A stretch of 64,000 nt of DNA from Deinococcus depolymerans (GTDB taxonomy: Bacteria > Deinococcota > Deinococci > Deinococcales > Deinococcaceae): positions 102,573 through 166,572 of the forward strand of contig NZ_BAAADB010000011.1 in assembly GCF_039522025.1 (NCBI RefSeq), in the 5' to 3' direction. Position 1 is the stretch's first letter, and each line of letters opens with the position of its first letter. A program made the position numbers and the translations under genes. Shown piece by piece: positions 11,549-18,518 of the stretch. The notes below the pieces were generated by a model that was not told the origin of the DNA, searched no databases, and saw only the letters and a program-made list of their open reading frames with translations.

Positions 11549-11773
11549 ATGCCCAAGAAGGAACGTAAACGCCTGCAGGTGGTGATCAGCGACGAACAGG
11601 ACGCCCTGCTGACCCGCACGGCCTACGAGCTGTCCAGCCCCGAACGACTGATCAGCAAGAGCGAAGTCGTGAGGCTCGCCATCGAGAAGATCGCCCGTGA
11701 ACTCGGCGAGGGCGAGAACCTCGAGCAGTACCGCTCGATCCTGGACACCGAACTGCTCAGCGACGACGCCTGA
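11549..11773 (+). CDS. Small ribbon-helix-helix (CopG-like) protein
   Basis: A 74-residue protein. The N-terminal basic strand KKERKRLQVVISDEQD is followed by a helix (ALLTRTAYELSS) and a second helix (SKSEVVRLAIEKIARELG), the layout of an RHH DNA-binding dimer. An acidic tail ends DTELLSDDA. It probably binds DNA as a small regulator. No toxin gene is adjacent, so an antitoxin role is not supported. AGGAG precedes the ATG, and a good -35/-10 pair lies upstream. Its TGA stop abuts a repeat copy that carries the first IS4-family insertion. Confidence 0.65.
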   Translation: MPKKERKRLQVVISDEQDALLTRTAYELSSPERLISKSEVVRLAIEKIARELGEGENLEQYRSILDTELLSDDA

Positions 11774-11926
11774 TCCGGATTCCGATTGAATGGGCTGCAA
11801 AGCCCGTTCAATCCGAGCGGTTGCGACTCGGAGAGCTGCTCCGCAGAGAAGGAGAGAAGCGGGTTCCGGACGTGGAGCTGGCAATCCGGTGAAGTTCCGG
11901 ATTGTCGGCGAAACAAACGGAATCCG
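11774..11926 (+). repeat. 150-bp repeat, forward copy interrupted by the IS element
   Basis: Starts at the preceding TGA with CCGGATTCCGATTGAA and has hairpins GGGCT-gca-AAGCCC and CAATCCGG / CCGGATTG. It stops at CGGAATCCG (11918-11926), where the IS element is inserted. The last three bases (TAT) lie beyond the IS at 13184-13186. Confidence 0.9.
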
Positions 11927-11944
11927 CTGGGAGCCTGACATAAG

Positions 11945-12946
11945 TCATGAGAAACCCTGAATGACGTTCCAGCCGATCGGCGATCGTCGACGACGTGACG
12001 GTTCAGGGTCACTGGCCTGGGAGAGGCGCAGCCTCTCCAAGACTGGTGTTCGACGTGTCAAGGCCTGGCGAATGGCGCGCAATCCCAGCTGCGCATAACT
12101 CAAGCCCCGTGCCCAGTGTGGATCGACCTCCCGCCGTTTCCCTTGCTCCGTGACGGCCGTTCCCTCGCTCAAGGCCATCAGGTACGCCATGCCCAGCACG
12201 CACCAGAGTTTCTCCAGTTGGTGCGCCTGATTCAGGCGCGTGTCCTCGAGGTTGAAGACCCCGCTCTTCAGGTCGAGGAAGGATTCCTCGACCTGAGTAC
12301 GTTGGTGATACTCCGCGAATGTTCGCGTGTGACAGGGCTGACTACTCACGATGAACCAAGGATCACGTTGTCCAAAAGGCCGCACTGCCGCGATGTTCAC
12401 GGGCCCGTATCTCTGCCCCGTGACGTACACCCCATGCCGCACGATCAACTGACCGTGGTGACTGAGCTGTGACTGAAATTGCCCCAAGGACGTTCCGTCC
12501 TGATCAAAGAGGTGGATGGGACCTTTGCCGCGAATCATCCACTGCCATCCGAAGGTGGTGAAGTCGCCCATCAACGTGTGATCAAGGAAGCCCCGGTCTG
12601 CACAGATGCAGACCTCTTCGACCTGTGGCAAGTGGACGAGCAGGCACTGGACGCTGGCGAGCACAGGGTAGATTTCCTGATTTCCCACCGTCGAACTACC
12701 ATGACGGATGACGCGCCAGGACAACGGTATGGCACGCCCCCGGTAGACGAGGGAGACGCAGATCACGCACCAGCGTTTGAACAGGAGGGTGGTGTCCAGG
12801 GCGAGGGTGATGCGCGCATCACCCCAGTCACGCAGTGCGACCTGCATGAGGTGTTGGTAGACCGCGCGCCAGGGGACGCTGGAGGACGTCAGGGCGCGCA
12901 GGAATCGTCGTTCATGACTCTGCGCGTATCGGGCTCGGGAGACCAC
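11945..12946 (-). CDS. IS4-family transposase, catalytic part (copy 1)
   Basis: A 333-codon frame holding the DDE catalytic core: first Asp in ITLALDTTLLF, second Asp in VCICADRGFLDH, and the Glu in the signature Y-x2-R-x3-E-x6-K (YHQRTQVEESFLDLK), which defines the IS4 family. The frame is open upstream of its first GTG to a TGA near 12985. The N-terminal region (helices before VVSRARYAQSHERRF) lies in a different frame at 12912-13118, so a +1 shift is needed for full-length protein. The same arrangement exists in copy 2. Copy 1 has Ser after the EE where copy 2 has Gly. Confidence 0.85.
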   Translation of the reverse strand: MVSRARYAQSHERRFLRALTSSSVPWRAVYQHLMQVALRDWGDARITLALDTTLLFKRWCVICVSLVYRGRAIPLSWRVIRHGSSTVGNQEIYPVLASVQCLLVHLPQVEEVCICADRGFLDHTLMGDFTTFGWQWMIRGKGPIHLFDQDGTSLGQFQSQLSHHGQLIVRHGVYVTGQRYGPVNIAAVRPFGQRDPWFIVSSQPCHTRTFAEYHQRTQVEESFLDLKSGVFNLEDTRLNQAHQLEKLWCVLGMAYLMALSEGTAVTEQGKRREVDPHWARGLSYAQLGLRAIRQALTRRTPVLERLRLSQASDPEPSRRRRSPIGWNVIQGFS

Positions 12947-13118
12947 GAAAGGAGCACCACGCGGCTGGGTGAGGGACGCAGCTCAGGAGGAGACCGGCGA
13001 CCATCCAGGCGAACGTTCGGGCATGTCGCTGATCCGACCATGGAGCAGTTCGGAGGAGGGCGAAGATGCGGTGGAATAGAGTGGAGGCGTCCCCGTCGGT
13101 GTGCTGTTCTTGTGTCAT
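12912..13118 (-). CDS. IS4-family transposase N-terminal frame (copy 1)
   Basis: A 68-codon frame starting MTQEQHTDGDASTLFHRIF and containing FAWMVAGLLLSC, the hydrophobic N-terminal helix usual in IS4-type transposases ahead of the VVSRARYAQSH segment. It overlaps the catalytic frame by 35 nt, and joining the two requires a +1 shift between about 12946 and 12985. Whether this is programmed frameshifting, a two-protein arrangement or an inactivating mutation inherited by both copies cannot be settled from sequence. Confidence 0.6.
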   Translation of the reverse strand: MTQEQHTDGDASTLFHRIFALLRTAPWSDQRHARTFAWMVAGLLLSCVPHPAAWCSFRGLPSPIRAES

Positions 13119-13174
13119 GACAGCTCAAGAATGCCCCGTCGGGGGCATTCTCATCTGTAGTGTCAGGCTCCCAG

Positions 13175-13432
13175 CGGAATCCGTATGATACGGACTGCCG
13201 TTTGTTTCGTTCACAGATCGGAACACCACCGATCTGTCAACGCCACGTCCGGAACCCGCCCAGCTCCTCCTCGCTTCGCTCGGATTGAATGGGTTGCCAC
13301 ACCCGTTTAATCCGGGTGGACGCGACTCGGAGAGCGGCCCCGCACAGTCGGAACCCAGCGGACGGCCGGGCGTGACGCTGGCAACCCGGAACACCACCAG
13401 GTTGTCAGCGAAACAGGCGACCGTCCGTACGA
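13175..13432. repeat. Composite of two head-to-head repeat copies
   Basis: After the IS target duplication and TAT, an inverted copy starts ATACGGACTGCCGTTTGTTTCG (13189 on), with CAGATCGG / CCGATCTG as hairpin B and GATTGAATGGGT / ACCCGTTTAATC as hairpin A. At 13310-13432 a degenerate forward copy follows, with hairpin CAACCCGG / CCAGGTTG and end GACCGTCCGTA. Only repeat sequence fills this gap. Confidence 0.75.
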
Positions 13433-13472
13433 CCTGCACGGACCCCGCGCGCCCCTCTCCCGCAGGGGGCGC

Positions 13473-14591
13473 TCAGGGACGGCCCAGGGCCAGCGGGTCA
13501 TCCAGCACGCGCCGCGCCCACAGGTAACGCGGCCCCCAGTAGCGGTCACTGCGGAACCGGTCGACGCTCACGCGTCCCTGGTAACTGTTGGCACTCACGA
13601 ACTGGTCATCCCCCAGGAAGATGCCGACGTGCGACACCCGCCCGCGGCCCTCGGTATCGAAGAACAGCAGGTCACCCGGCCGCAGGTCACGGTCGTCCAC
13701 CGGGACGCCCGCCTGCGCCTGATCGGCACTGACGCGCGGCAGCGGCACGCCCAGCGGCGTGAAGACCTGCCGCACGAAGCCGCTGCAGTCCGTGCCGCTG
13801 CGGCTCTCGCCTCCGAACACGTACGGCGTGCCGAGCAGCGCCATGGCCGCGCCGCGCCAATCGGTTCCCGGGGAGAGCGGCGCAGCGGAAGGAACGGCCG
13901 CTGCCGCGCCCGGCAGGACCGCGGCGGCCCCCCCGGCGGGCGCGGGCGACGGGTCCTGCACGCGCGGCATCGGCCGCGCCGGTTGCAGCGCCGGCACGGT
14001 CTGGGCCGGCGCTGAGGGCAGGAACGGGGAGCCGCCCACGCCGGCCGGCAGTGGGGGCGCGGCGGGGCGGGCCGCGCCCTGATCCTGCGCGCCGGGCGGG
14101 AGGGTCAGCAACTGCCCGGGCCGCAGGGTCGCGCCGCCCGGCAGGGCGTTGGCGGCCAGCAGGGCATCGACCGTGACGCCGTACCGCCGCGACAGGGCGT
14201 ACAGCGTCTCGCCGGCCTGGACCGCATGGGTGCGCGGCGCGGCCGTCAGTGTAAGCACCTGCCCGGCCCGCAGGTCCGGGCGGGTCAGTCCGTTCAGGGC
14301 CAGCAGCGCCTCGACACTCAGTCCCGCGCGGCGGGCCAGGCTGAAGGCGGTATCGCCGGGCTGCACGGTCACGCTGCCCACCCCGCGCAGGTCGCCGGCC
14401 TGCAGACCGGCCACCGGCTCGCTGCCCTGCGCGGCGGCCGGCCCGCCCCCCAGCAGCGCTGCCAGCGCGAGCAGCGCGAGTGGACCACGCCACCGCGCGG
14501 GGACGGGGAAGGCGGCTGGCCGCGCGGCGCTTTTCCGGAGTGTGGACGGAACAGACGGAATCCGTATCAGACGGTCGGCAGACAGGGACAT
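13473..14591 (-). CDS. LysM-LysM-NlpC/P60 cell-wall hydrolase
   Basis: Exported peptidoglycan endopeptidase. After a hydrophobic signal segment (GPLALLALAALLGGGPAAAQG) come two LysM domains (VTVQPGDTAFSLARRAGLS and HAVQAGETLYALSRRYGVT), a Pro/Ala-rich linker, and a C-terminal NlpC/P60 domain with catalytic Cys in GTDCSGFVRQVF, His in GRVSHVGIFLG and a downstream polar residue near FVSANSYQGRV. It should cleave stem peptides at the wall. The frame is open to 14711, with possible starts at 14660 and 14591. I chose 14591, but no clear Shine-Dalgarno marks either. The chosen N-terminus includes residues LIRIPSVPS translated from a fragment of the dispersed repeat. Confidence 0.8.
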   Translation of the reverse strand: MSLSADRLIRIPSVPSTLRKSAARPAAFPVPARWRGPLALLALAALLGGGPAAAQGSEPVAGLQAGDLRGVGSVTVQPGDTAFSLARRAGLSVEALLALNGLTRPDLRAGQVLTLTAAPRTHAVQAGETLYALSRRYGVTVDALLAANALPGGATLRPGQLLTLPPGAQDQGAARPAAPPLPAGVGGSPFLPSAPAQTVPALQPARPMPRVQDPSPAPAGGAAAVLPGAAAAVPSAAPLSPGTDWRGAAMALLGTPYVFGGESRSGTDCSGFVRQVFTPLGVPLPRVSADQAQAGVPVDDRDLRPGDLLFFDTEGRGRVSHVGIFLGDDQFVSANSYQGRVSVDRFRSDRYWGPRYLWARRVLDDPLALGRP

Positions 14592-14681
14592 GGGAGACTC
14601 GCAGGGGAGGGCCGGCCGGAACGCGCAGGGCCGGGCAGGGGATCGGCAGCTGAGAAACATGAAGGTTGACCTGACCCGCGC

Positions 14682-14711
14682 ACCGTAACACGGGGCGGCC
14701 CGGCCTGCCAA
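14682..14711 (-). promoter_or_regulatory. Promoter for NlpC/P60 gene
   Basis: Minus-strand TTGGCA (14711-14706) and TACGGT (14687-14682) with an 18-bp spacer. The predicted start point near 14675 is compatible with translation from 14660 or 14591. Confidence 0.45.
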
Positions 14712-14740
14712 GACGCCCCCCGGCAGGGAGGAAGCGCGTC

Positions 14741-14896
14741 ATACGGATTCCGGGCGTAGAGTCGGCAATCCGGCGGTTTGCCGGGTTGTCAACGAAACAG
14801 ACGGCAGTCTTCGCTGATCCCACGCTGCGGAGCCGCGCTCCGAGTCGCTTCACCCGGGTTGAATGAGTTCTGCAAACCATTCAACCCGGGTCCGTC
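14741..14896. repeat. Rearranged copy of the 150-bp repeat
   Basis: Begins ATACGGATTCCGGGCGTAGAG and continues CAATCCGG...CCGGGTTG, ACGAAACAGACGG. It then switches to a GCTGCGGAGC...GCTCCGAGTC segment and ends with a GGGTTGAATG / CATTCAACCC hairpin. The module order differs from other copies, suggesting recombination between copies. Confidence 0.7.
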
Positions 14897-14947
14897 CCGG
14901 ACGTGCTGTCGTCCTGACTGGGGGGCCGCTGCCGACCCGGCCCGGCG

Positions 14948-14963
14948 TATGGTGAGCGGTGTG
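14948..14963 (+). promoter_or_regulatory. Leaderless-type -10 box before MFS exporter
   Basis: TATGGT at 14948-14953 lies 7 nt before GTG at 14961. The in-frame ATG at 14949 overlaps this box, so the GTG is the more likely start. Confidence 0.4.
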
Positions 14964-16247
14964 ATCGCCCGCGCCCAGGCGTGGCGCACGCGCACCTTCA
15001 GCGCCCTGCGTCACCCCCACTACCGCCGCTACTGGTTCTCGCAGCTGCTCTCCCTGATCGGCTCCTGGATGCAGGCCACCGCCCAGCAGTACCTCGTGCT
15101 GGAACTCTCGGGCGGCAGCAGCGCCGCGCTCGGCTGGGTGACGGCCGCGCAGTTCATGCCCAGCCTGCTGCTCTCCCTGTTCGCCGGGGCCGTCATCGAC
15201 CGCGTGCCGCGCCGGCGCGTGCTGCTGGCCACGCAGGTCACGCTGCTGCTCACGGCGACCGCGCTGGCCGTCACCACCCACCTCGGCGTGGTCAGCCTGC
15301 CGCTCGTCATGGGGATCGCGTTCCTGTCCGGCTGCGCGAACGCCTTCGACATGCCGGCCCGGCAGAGCATGGTCGTGGACTTCGTGCCCCGCAGCGACGT
15401 GCCGAACGCCGTCGCGCTGAACAGCCTGTCCTTCAACGTGAGCCGGACGCTGGGGCAGGCACTGTTCGGCGTGGTGGCCGCGCTGGGCGTCACGCTGCTG
15501 GCCGGCGGGAACAGCGACGACATCTCGCGGCTGGCGCTGCCCTTCTACCTGAATGTCATGTCGTTCTTCGTGGTGCTGTACGTGATCGCCACGCTGCCCT
15601 TCCCGCAGCGGGACGCCGGCCCGCGCGGCAGCATGGCCGAGGACGTCCGCGAGGGCCTGCGCTACGTGCGCGGCACCCCCGCCGTGCGCAACGTCATGCT
15701 GCTGGTCGGCGCGCTCAGCCTGACCATCATCAACTTCAACGTGATCATTCCCTACTACGCCCGCGTGGTGTTCGACGCGCGCGAGGCCACCTTCGGCGCA
15801 CTGTCCGCCGCGTTCGGGATCGGCGCGATGGCCGGCGCCCTCTGGCAGGCCAGCCGCCCCAACCCCCTGCGCAACCTGCGGGTCGGCGCGGTCATCCTGA
15901 CCCTCAGCGCCGTGGTGCTGGCCCTCACGCCCGGCCCGGCACTGGCCTTCCCAGTCCTGGCTGCCTGCGGCTTCGGGATGCTGACCCTGCTCGTCAGCGC
16001 GAACAGCAGCGTGCAACTCGCCATTCCCGACGCGCTGCGCGGGCGCGTCATGAGCCTGTACTCCTTCGTGCTGGTCGGCATGGGCCCCCCCGGCGCGCTG
16101 ATCGCCAGCAGCCTGATCAGCCGCGACGGTCCCCTCGGCCCGCGCGCCGGTCTGATCGCGCTGGCCGCGCTGGGAGCGCTGAGTACCGCGGCGCTGTGGA
16201 CCCGCCTGCCCCGCGAACCGCGCCCTGCGGCGGAACGTGAACTCTGA
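14961..16247 (+). CDS. MFS transporter (EntS/MFS_3-like exporter)
   Basis: Inner-membrane major-facilitator protein of about 428 aa with 12 predicted helices. The N-terminus FSALRHPHYRRYWFSQLLSL and the following SWMQATAQQYLVLEL are typical of the DHA3/MFS_3 drug or siderophore exporter group. The loop between helices 2 and 3 has DRVPRRRVLL, the family's D-R-x-x-R-R motif A form. FDMPARQSMVVDFVP and NSLSFNVSRTLG match conserved segments of helices 4-5. The substrate is unknown. The 53-residue membrane protein follows 46 bp downstream with its own -10 box. Confidence 0.85.
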   Translation: MIARAQAWRTRTFSALRHPHYRRYWFSQLLSLIGSWMQATAQQYLVLELSGGSSAALGWVTAAQFMPSLLLSLFAGAVIDRVPRRRVLLATQVTLLLTATALAVTTHLGVVSLPLVMGIAFLSGCANAFDMPARQSMVVDFVPRSDVPNAVALNSLSFNVSRTLGQALFGVVAALGVTLLAGGNSDDISRLALPFYLNVMSFFVVLYVIATLPFPQRDAGPRGSMAEDVREGLRYVRGTPAVRNVMLLVGALSLTIINFNVIIPYYARVVFDAREATFGALSAAFGIGAMAGALWQASRPNPLRNLRVGAVILTLSAVVLALTPGPALAFPVLAACGFGMLTLLVSANSSVQLAIPDALRGRVMSLYSFVLVGMGPPGALIASSLISRDGPLGPRAGLIALAALGALSTAALWTRLPREPRPAAEREL

Positions 16248-16281
16248 ACCCAGCCTAAGCCCGCACGCCGCGAACGGCTGT

Positions 16282-16296
16282 TATGCTGCGTGCATG
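16282..16296 (+). promoter_or_regulatory. Leaderless-type -10 box before 53-aa protein
   Basis: TATGCT at 16282-16287 followed by 6 nt and ATG at 16294. Confidence 0.5.
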
Positions 16297-16455
16297 GCTT
16301 CAGACCGCAATCCTGACCAATCGCACGCCCTGATGACCTGGGCGCTGATCGTGGTTGCCCTGGGCGCGATCATCGGGATCGGCACCACCGCCGCGCTGCT
16401 CGCCCGCAAGGGACGCCCCCTGCCCGACGACCCCGACGCCCCCCTGTTCATCTGA
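16294..16455 (+). CDS. Small single-helix membrane protein (53 aa)
   Basis: A 53-residue protein with a polar N-terminus (MASDRNPDQSHA), one transmembrane segment (about 15-38, TWALIVVALGAIIGIGTTAALLA) and a short acidic C-terminal tail rich in Pro and Asp ending APLFI. I do not recognise the family. The leaderless-type -10 box at its ATG and the strong hairpin just after its stop make it an independent transcription unit. Confidence 0.6.
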   Translation: MASDRNPDQSHALMTWALIVVALGAIIGIGTTAALLARKGRPLPDDPDAPLFI

Positions 16456-16457
16456 AC

Positions 16458-16510
16458 GGCGAAGGTGCAGGGGCGGACCGATTCAACCGGTCCGCCCCTG
16501 CACCTTCGCC
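16458..16510. terminator. Perfect 23-bp stem between convergent genes
   Basis: The arms at 16458-16480 and 16488-16510 are perfectly complementary over 23 bp (core GGTGCAGGGGCGGACC), with loop ATTCAAC. There is no T-tract. Its position 3 bp after a stop and facing the convergent SLC13 gene suggests a bidirectional terminator. Confidence 0.65.
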
Positions 16511-16527
16511 CGCGCCGGACGGTCCTG

Positions 16528-16638
16528 ATACCGACTCGGAGAGCTGCTCCGCAGAGGAGGAGAGAAGCGCCCCTCCGGACGTGGAGTTGACGACCCGGTG
16601 CCGTTCCGGGTTGTCAACGAAACAAACGGAATCCGTAT
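16528..16638 (+). repeat. 150-bp repeat lacking hairpin A
   Basis: Starts ATACCGACTCGGAGAGCTGC, so the hairpin A segment is cleanly missing, and continues through CTCCGGACGTGGAG, hairpin GACCCGG / CCGGGTT and ACGAAACAAACGGAATCCGTAT. A further fragment, CGAAACAAACGGAGTGCGGATCA, lies at 16676-16697 and covers the stop codon of the next gene. Confidence 0.85.
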
Positions 16639-16694
16639 GACCCTCCCCGGGACACCCGGAGACATCTGCGCTACCGAAACAAACGGAGTGCGGA

Positions 16695-18440
16695 TCAGAA
16701 CGGCCAGACGCGCGGAATGATCAGCAGGGCCACCACGAAGGTCACGACCGTCAGGCCCGACCCGACCCGCACGAAATCCATGAAGGTGTACCGCCCCGGC
16801 CCGTACACCAGCATGCACGAGGGTTCCAGCGGCGTGATGAACGAGTTGCTGGCCGCCACCGTGATCCCGATGATGAACGGCCGCGGGTCGTACCCCAGCG
16901 CCTTGGCTGTCCCGATGGCCAGCGGCAGCATGACCAGCGCCGCCGCCTGATTGCTCATGGGCTGCGTCAGGAGCACCGTCACCAGGAACAGCGCGCCCAG
17001 CAGGCCGTACGGCCCCAGTGGTTCCAGCACGCCCGCCAGCGCGCCGGTCAGCGCGCGGGCCGCGCCGCTGTCCTCGAAGGCCGTGCCGAAGGCCAGCATG
17101 CACGCGACCAGGATGATCACCGGCCACTCCACCGACCCGTACGCCTCCTCGGGCGTGATCAGGCGCAGCATCAGGCTCAGGGCGACCGCGACGACCACCG
17201 CGACCGCCAGCGGCACCACGCCCAGCCCGCCCAGGATCACCGCCCCGCCGAACAGCAGCAGTGCCAGCGGCGCCCGGCGCAGGTCCCGCTGCCGTTCGGT
17301 CAGGTCCCCCATGACGACCAGATGCTCGCCCAGCGAATCGATGCGGTCCGCGCCCCCCTGCACCATCAGCACGTCACCCACCTGGATGCGCAGGCGGCCC
17401 AGCCGCTCGACGTTCCGGGCGCGGCGGTGCAGGGCCAGCACGGACGCCCCGTAGCGCTCACGGAAGCGCGCCTCTTTCAGGGTGCGGCCCAGCAGCGGCG
17501 AGCCGGGCATGACGACCGCCTCGACCAGCCGTACCGCGCCGCCCTCGTCCGGCCCGAGCTTCTGCTCGCTCTTGCTGATCACGCCCAGCGTGCTCTTGCC
17601 GGCCAGGATGCGCTCGGTGGGTCCCTCGACGGTCAGGGTGTCGCCCTCCTGCACCCGGAAGTCCGGTCCCGGCGCGTACTGAGTGGGCTGATCGCCCCTG
17701 CGCACCGCCACGACCGTCAGGCCGTGATCGCGGCCCAGGCCGGTCTCCCGCAGGGTCTGCCCGGTCAGCGGACTGCCCGCCACGACCGTCAGGTCCGCGA
17801 GGTACGCCCGCAGCGACTCTTCCAGCTGCGCGTCGCGGGCCGGCAGCAGGCGCGGCGCGATGAAGAACAGGTACGCCAGACCCACCACCGCGACCGGCAA
17901 CCCCACCCAGGCCAGCTCGAAGAAACCCAGCGGTTTCTGGCCCGCGCCGGGCAGCGCGCCCGACACGACCAGGTTGGTGCTCGTGCCGATCACGGTAACC
18001 GTGCCGCCCAGGATGCTGGCGAACGCCAGCGGCATCAGCGCGCGGCTGGCGGGAATCCCGGCGCGGCGCGACATGCCCGCCACGACCGGCAGGAACACGG
18101 CGGTCGTGGCGGTGTTACTGGTAAAGGCGCTGACACCCGCCACGGTGCCCAGCAGGGACCGCAGCGTGGCCGTGGCGTTCCGGGACCGGCGGGCCAGGGT
18201 CACGCCGATCCACTCGATCACCCCGGCGCGCAGCAGCACCCGCGTCAGGATGAACAGCGAGGCCAGCGTCAGGACCGTGTCGCTCCCGAAGCCCGCGAAG
18301 GCCTCCTTGGGTTTCAGGAGGCCCAGCAGCAGCAGCGCCGAGAGCAGGCCCAGCGCGGTCACGTCCACCGGGAGCCACTCGGTGGCGAACAGCACCAGCG
18401 CGGCGACGAACAGAATCAGCAGGATCAGGATGGGGTCCAT
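16695..18440 (-). CDS. SLC13/DASS-family permease with two TrkA_C (RCK_C) domains
   Basis: A 581-residue membrane transporter of the divalent anion/Na+ symporter class. The two transport halves carry the SNT-type motifs, first AFTSNTATTAVFLPV with GTSTNLVVSG, second TQPMSNQAAALVMLPL with AASNSFITPLEPSCMLVYGPG. Between them (about 205-385) are two RCK_C regulatory domains (LREYLADLTVVAGSPL-like and LVEAVVMPGSPLLGRTL), each of about 80 residues. Members move sulfate, succinate or citrate, and the soluble domains probably bind a nucleotide such as a dinucleotide second messenger. Substrate unresolved. Its TGA stop falls in a repeat fragment (TGATCCGCACTCCG on the minus strand). Confidence 0.85.
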   Translation of the reverse strand: MDPILILLILFVAALVLFATEWLPVDVTALGLLSALLLLGLLKPKEAFAGFGSDTVLTLASLFILTRVLLRAGVIEWIGVTLARRSRNATATLRSLLGTVAGVSAFTSNTATTAVFLPVVAGMSRRAGIPASRALMPLAFASILGGTVTVIGTSTNLVVSGALPGAGQKPLGFFELAWVGLPVAVVGLAYLFFIAPRLLPARDAQLEESLRAYLADLTVVAGSPLTGQTLRETGLGRDHGLTVVAVRRGDQPTQYAPGPDFRVQEGDTLTVEGPTERILAGKSTLGVISKSEQKLGPDEGGAVRLVEAVVMPGSPLLGRTLKEARFRERYGASVLALHRRARNVERLGRLRIQVGDVLMVQGGADRIDSLGEHLVVMGDLTERQRDLRRAPLALLLFGGAVILGGLGVVPLAVAVVVAVALSLMLRLITPEEAYGSVEWPVIILVACMLAFGTAFEDSGAARALTGALAGVLEPLGPYGLLGALFLVTVLLTQPMSNQAAALVMLPLAIGTAKALGYDPRPFIIGITVAASNSFITPLEPSCMLVYGPGRYTFMDFVRVGSGLTVVTFVVALLIIPRVWPF

Positions 18441-18484
18441 GGGTCACCCGGCAGCGTGACGCGCCGCGCCGCCGTTCACGTGAG

Positions 18485-18505
18485 AAAAACCGGAAGACCT
18501 CCCGG
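18485..18505 (-). terminator. Intrinsic terminator after lysK
   Basis: On the minus strand CCGGGA-GGTC-TTCCGG is followed directly by TTTTT, one of the few T-tract terminators in the window. It lies just downstream of the lysK stop. Confidence 0.65.
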
Positions 18506-18518
18506 CTTGACCGGCCCG

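Larger units (their letters stand above)
11927..13174 (-). mobile_element. IS4-family insertion sequence, copy 1 (1248 bp)
   Basis: Terminal inverted repeats begin CTGGGAGCCTGACA at both ends (perfect for 14 bp, imperfect beyond). The element is flanked by a 9-bp direct repeat CGGAATCCG (11918-11926 and 13175-13183), a clear target-site duplication. It encodes a DDE transposase on the minus strand with the IS4-family YREK signature. It is nearly identical to the copy at 62521-63768, with only a handful of substitutions and equal length. It is inserted within three bases of the end of a dispersed repeat. Confidence 0.95.

Noticed and set aside
11549..11773. Ribbon-helix-helix gene as an antitoxin
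   Set aside because: No toxin-like small gene overlaps or follows. The neighbour downstream is the repeat and IS element.
12479..13120. 213-codon plus-strand frame inside the IS element (also in copy 2)
   Set aside because: It is antisense to the transposase, starts within its coding region and shows no family resemblance. Conservation between copies only reflects IS identity.
11927..13174. The 150-bp repeat as a MITE of the IS4-family element
   Set aside because: The ends differ (ATACGGAnTCCG versus CTGGGAGCCTGACA), so this IS cannot be the direct source of the repeat, only a user of it as a target.
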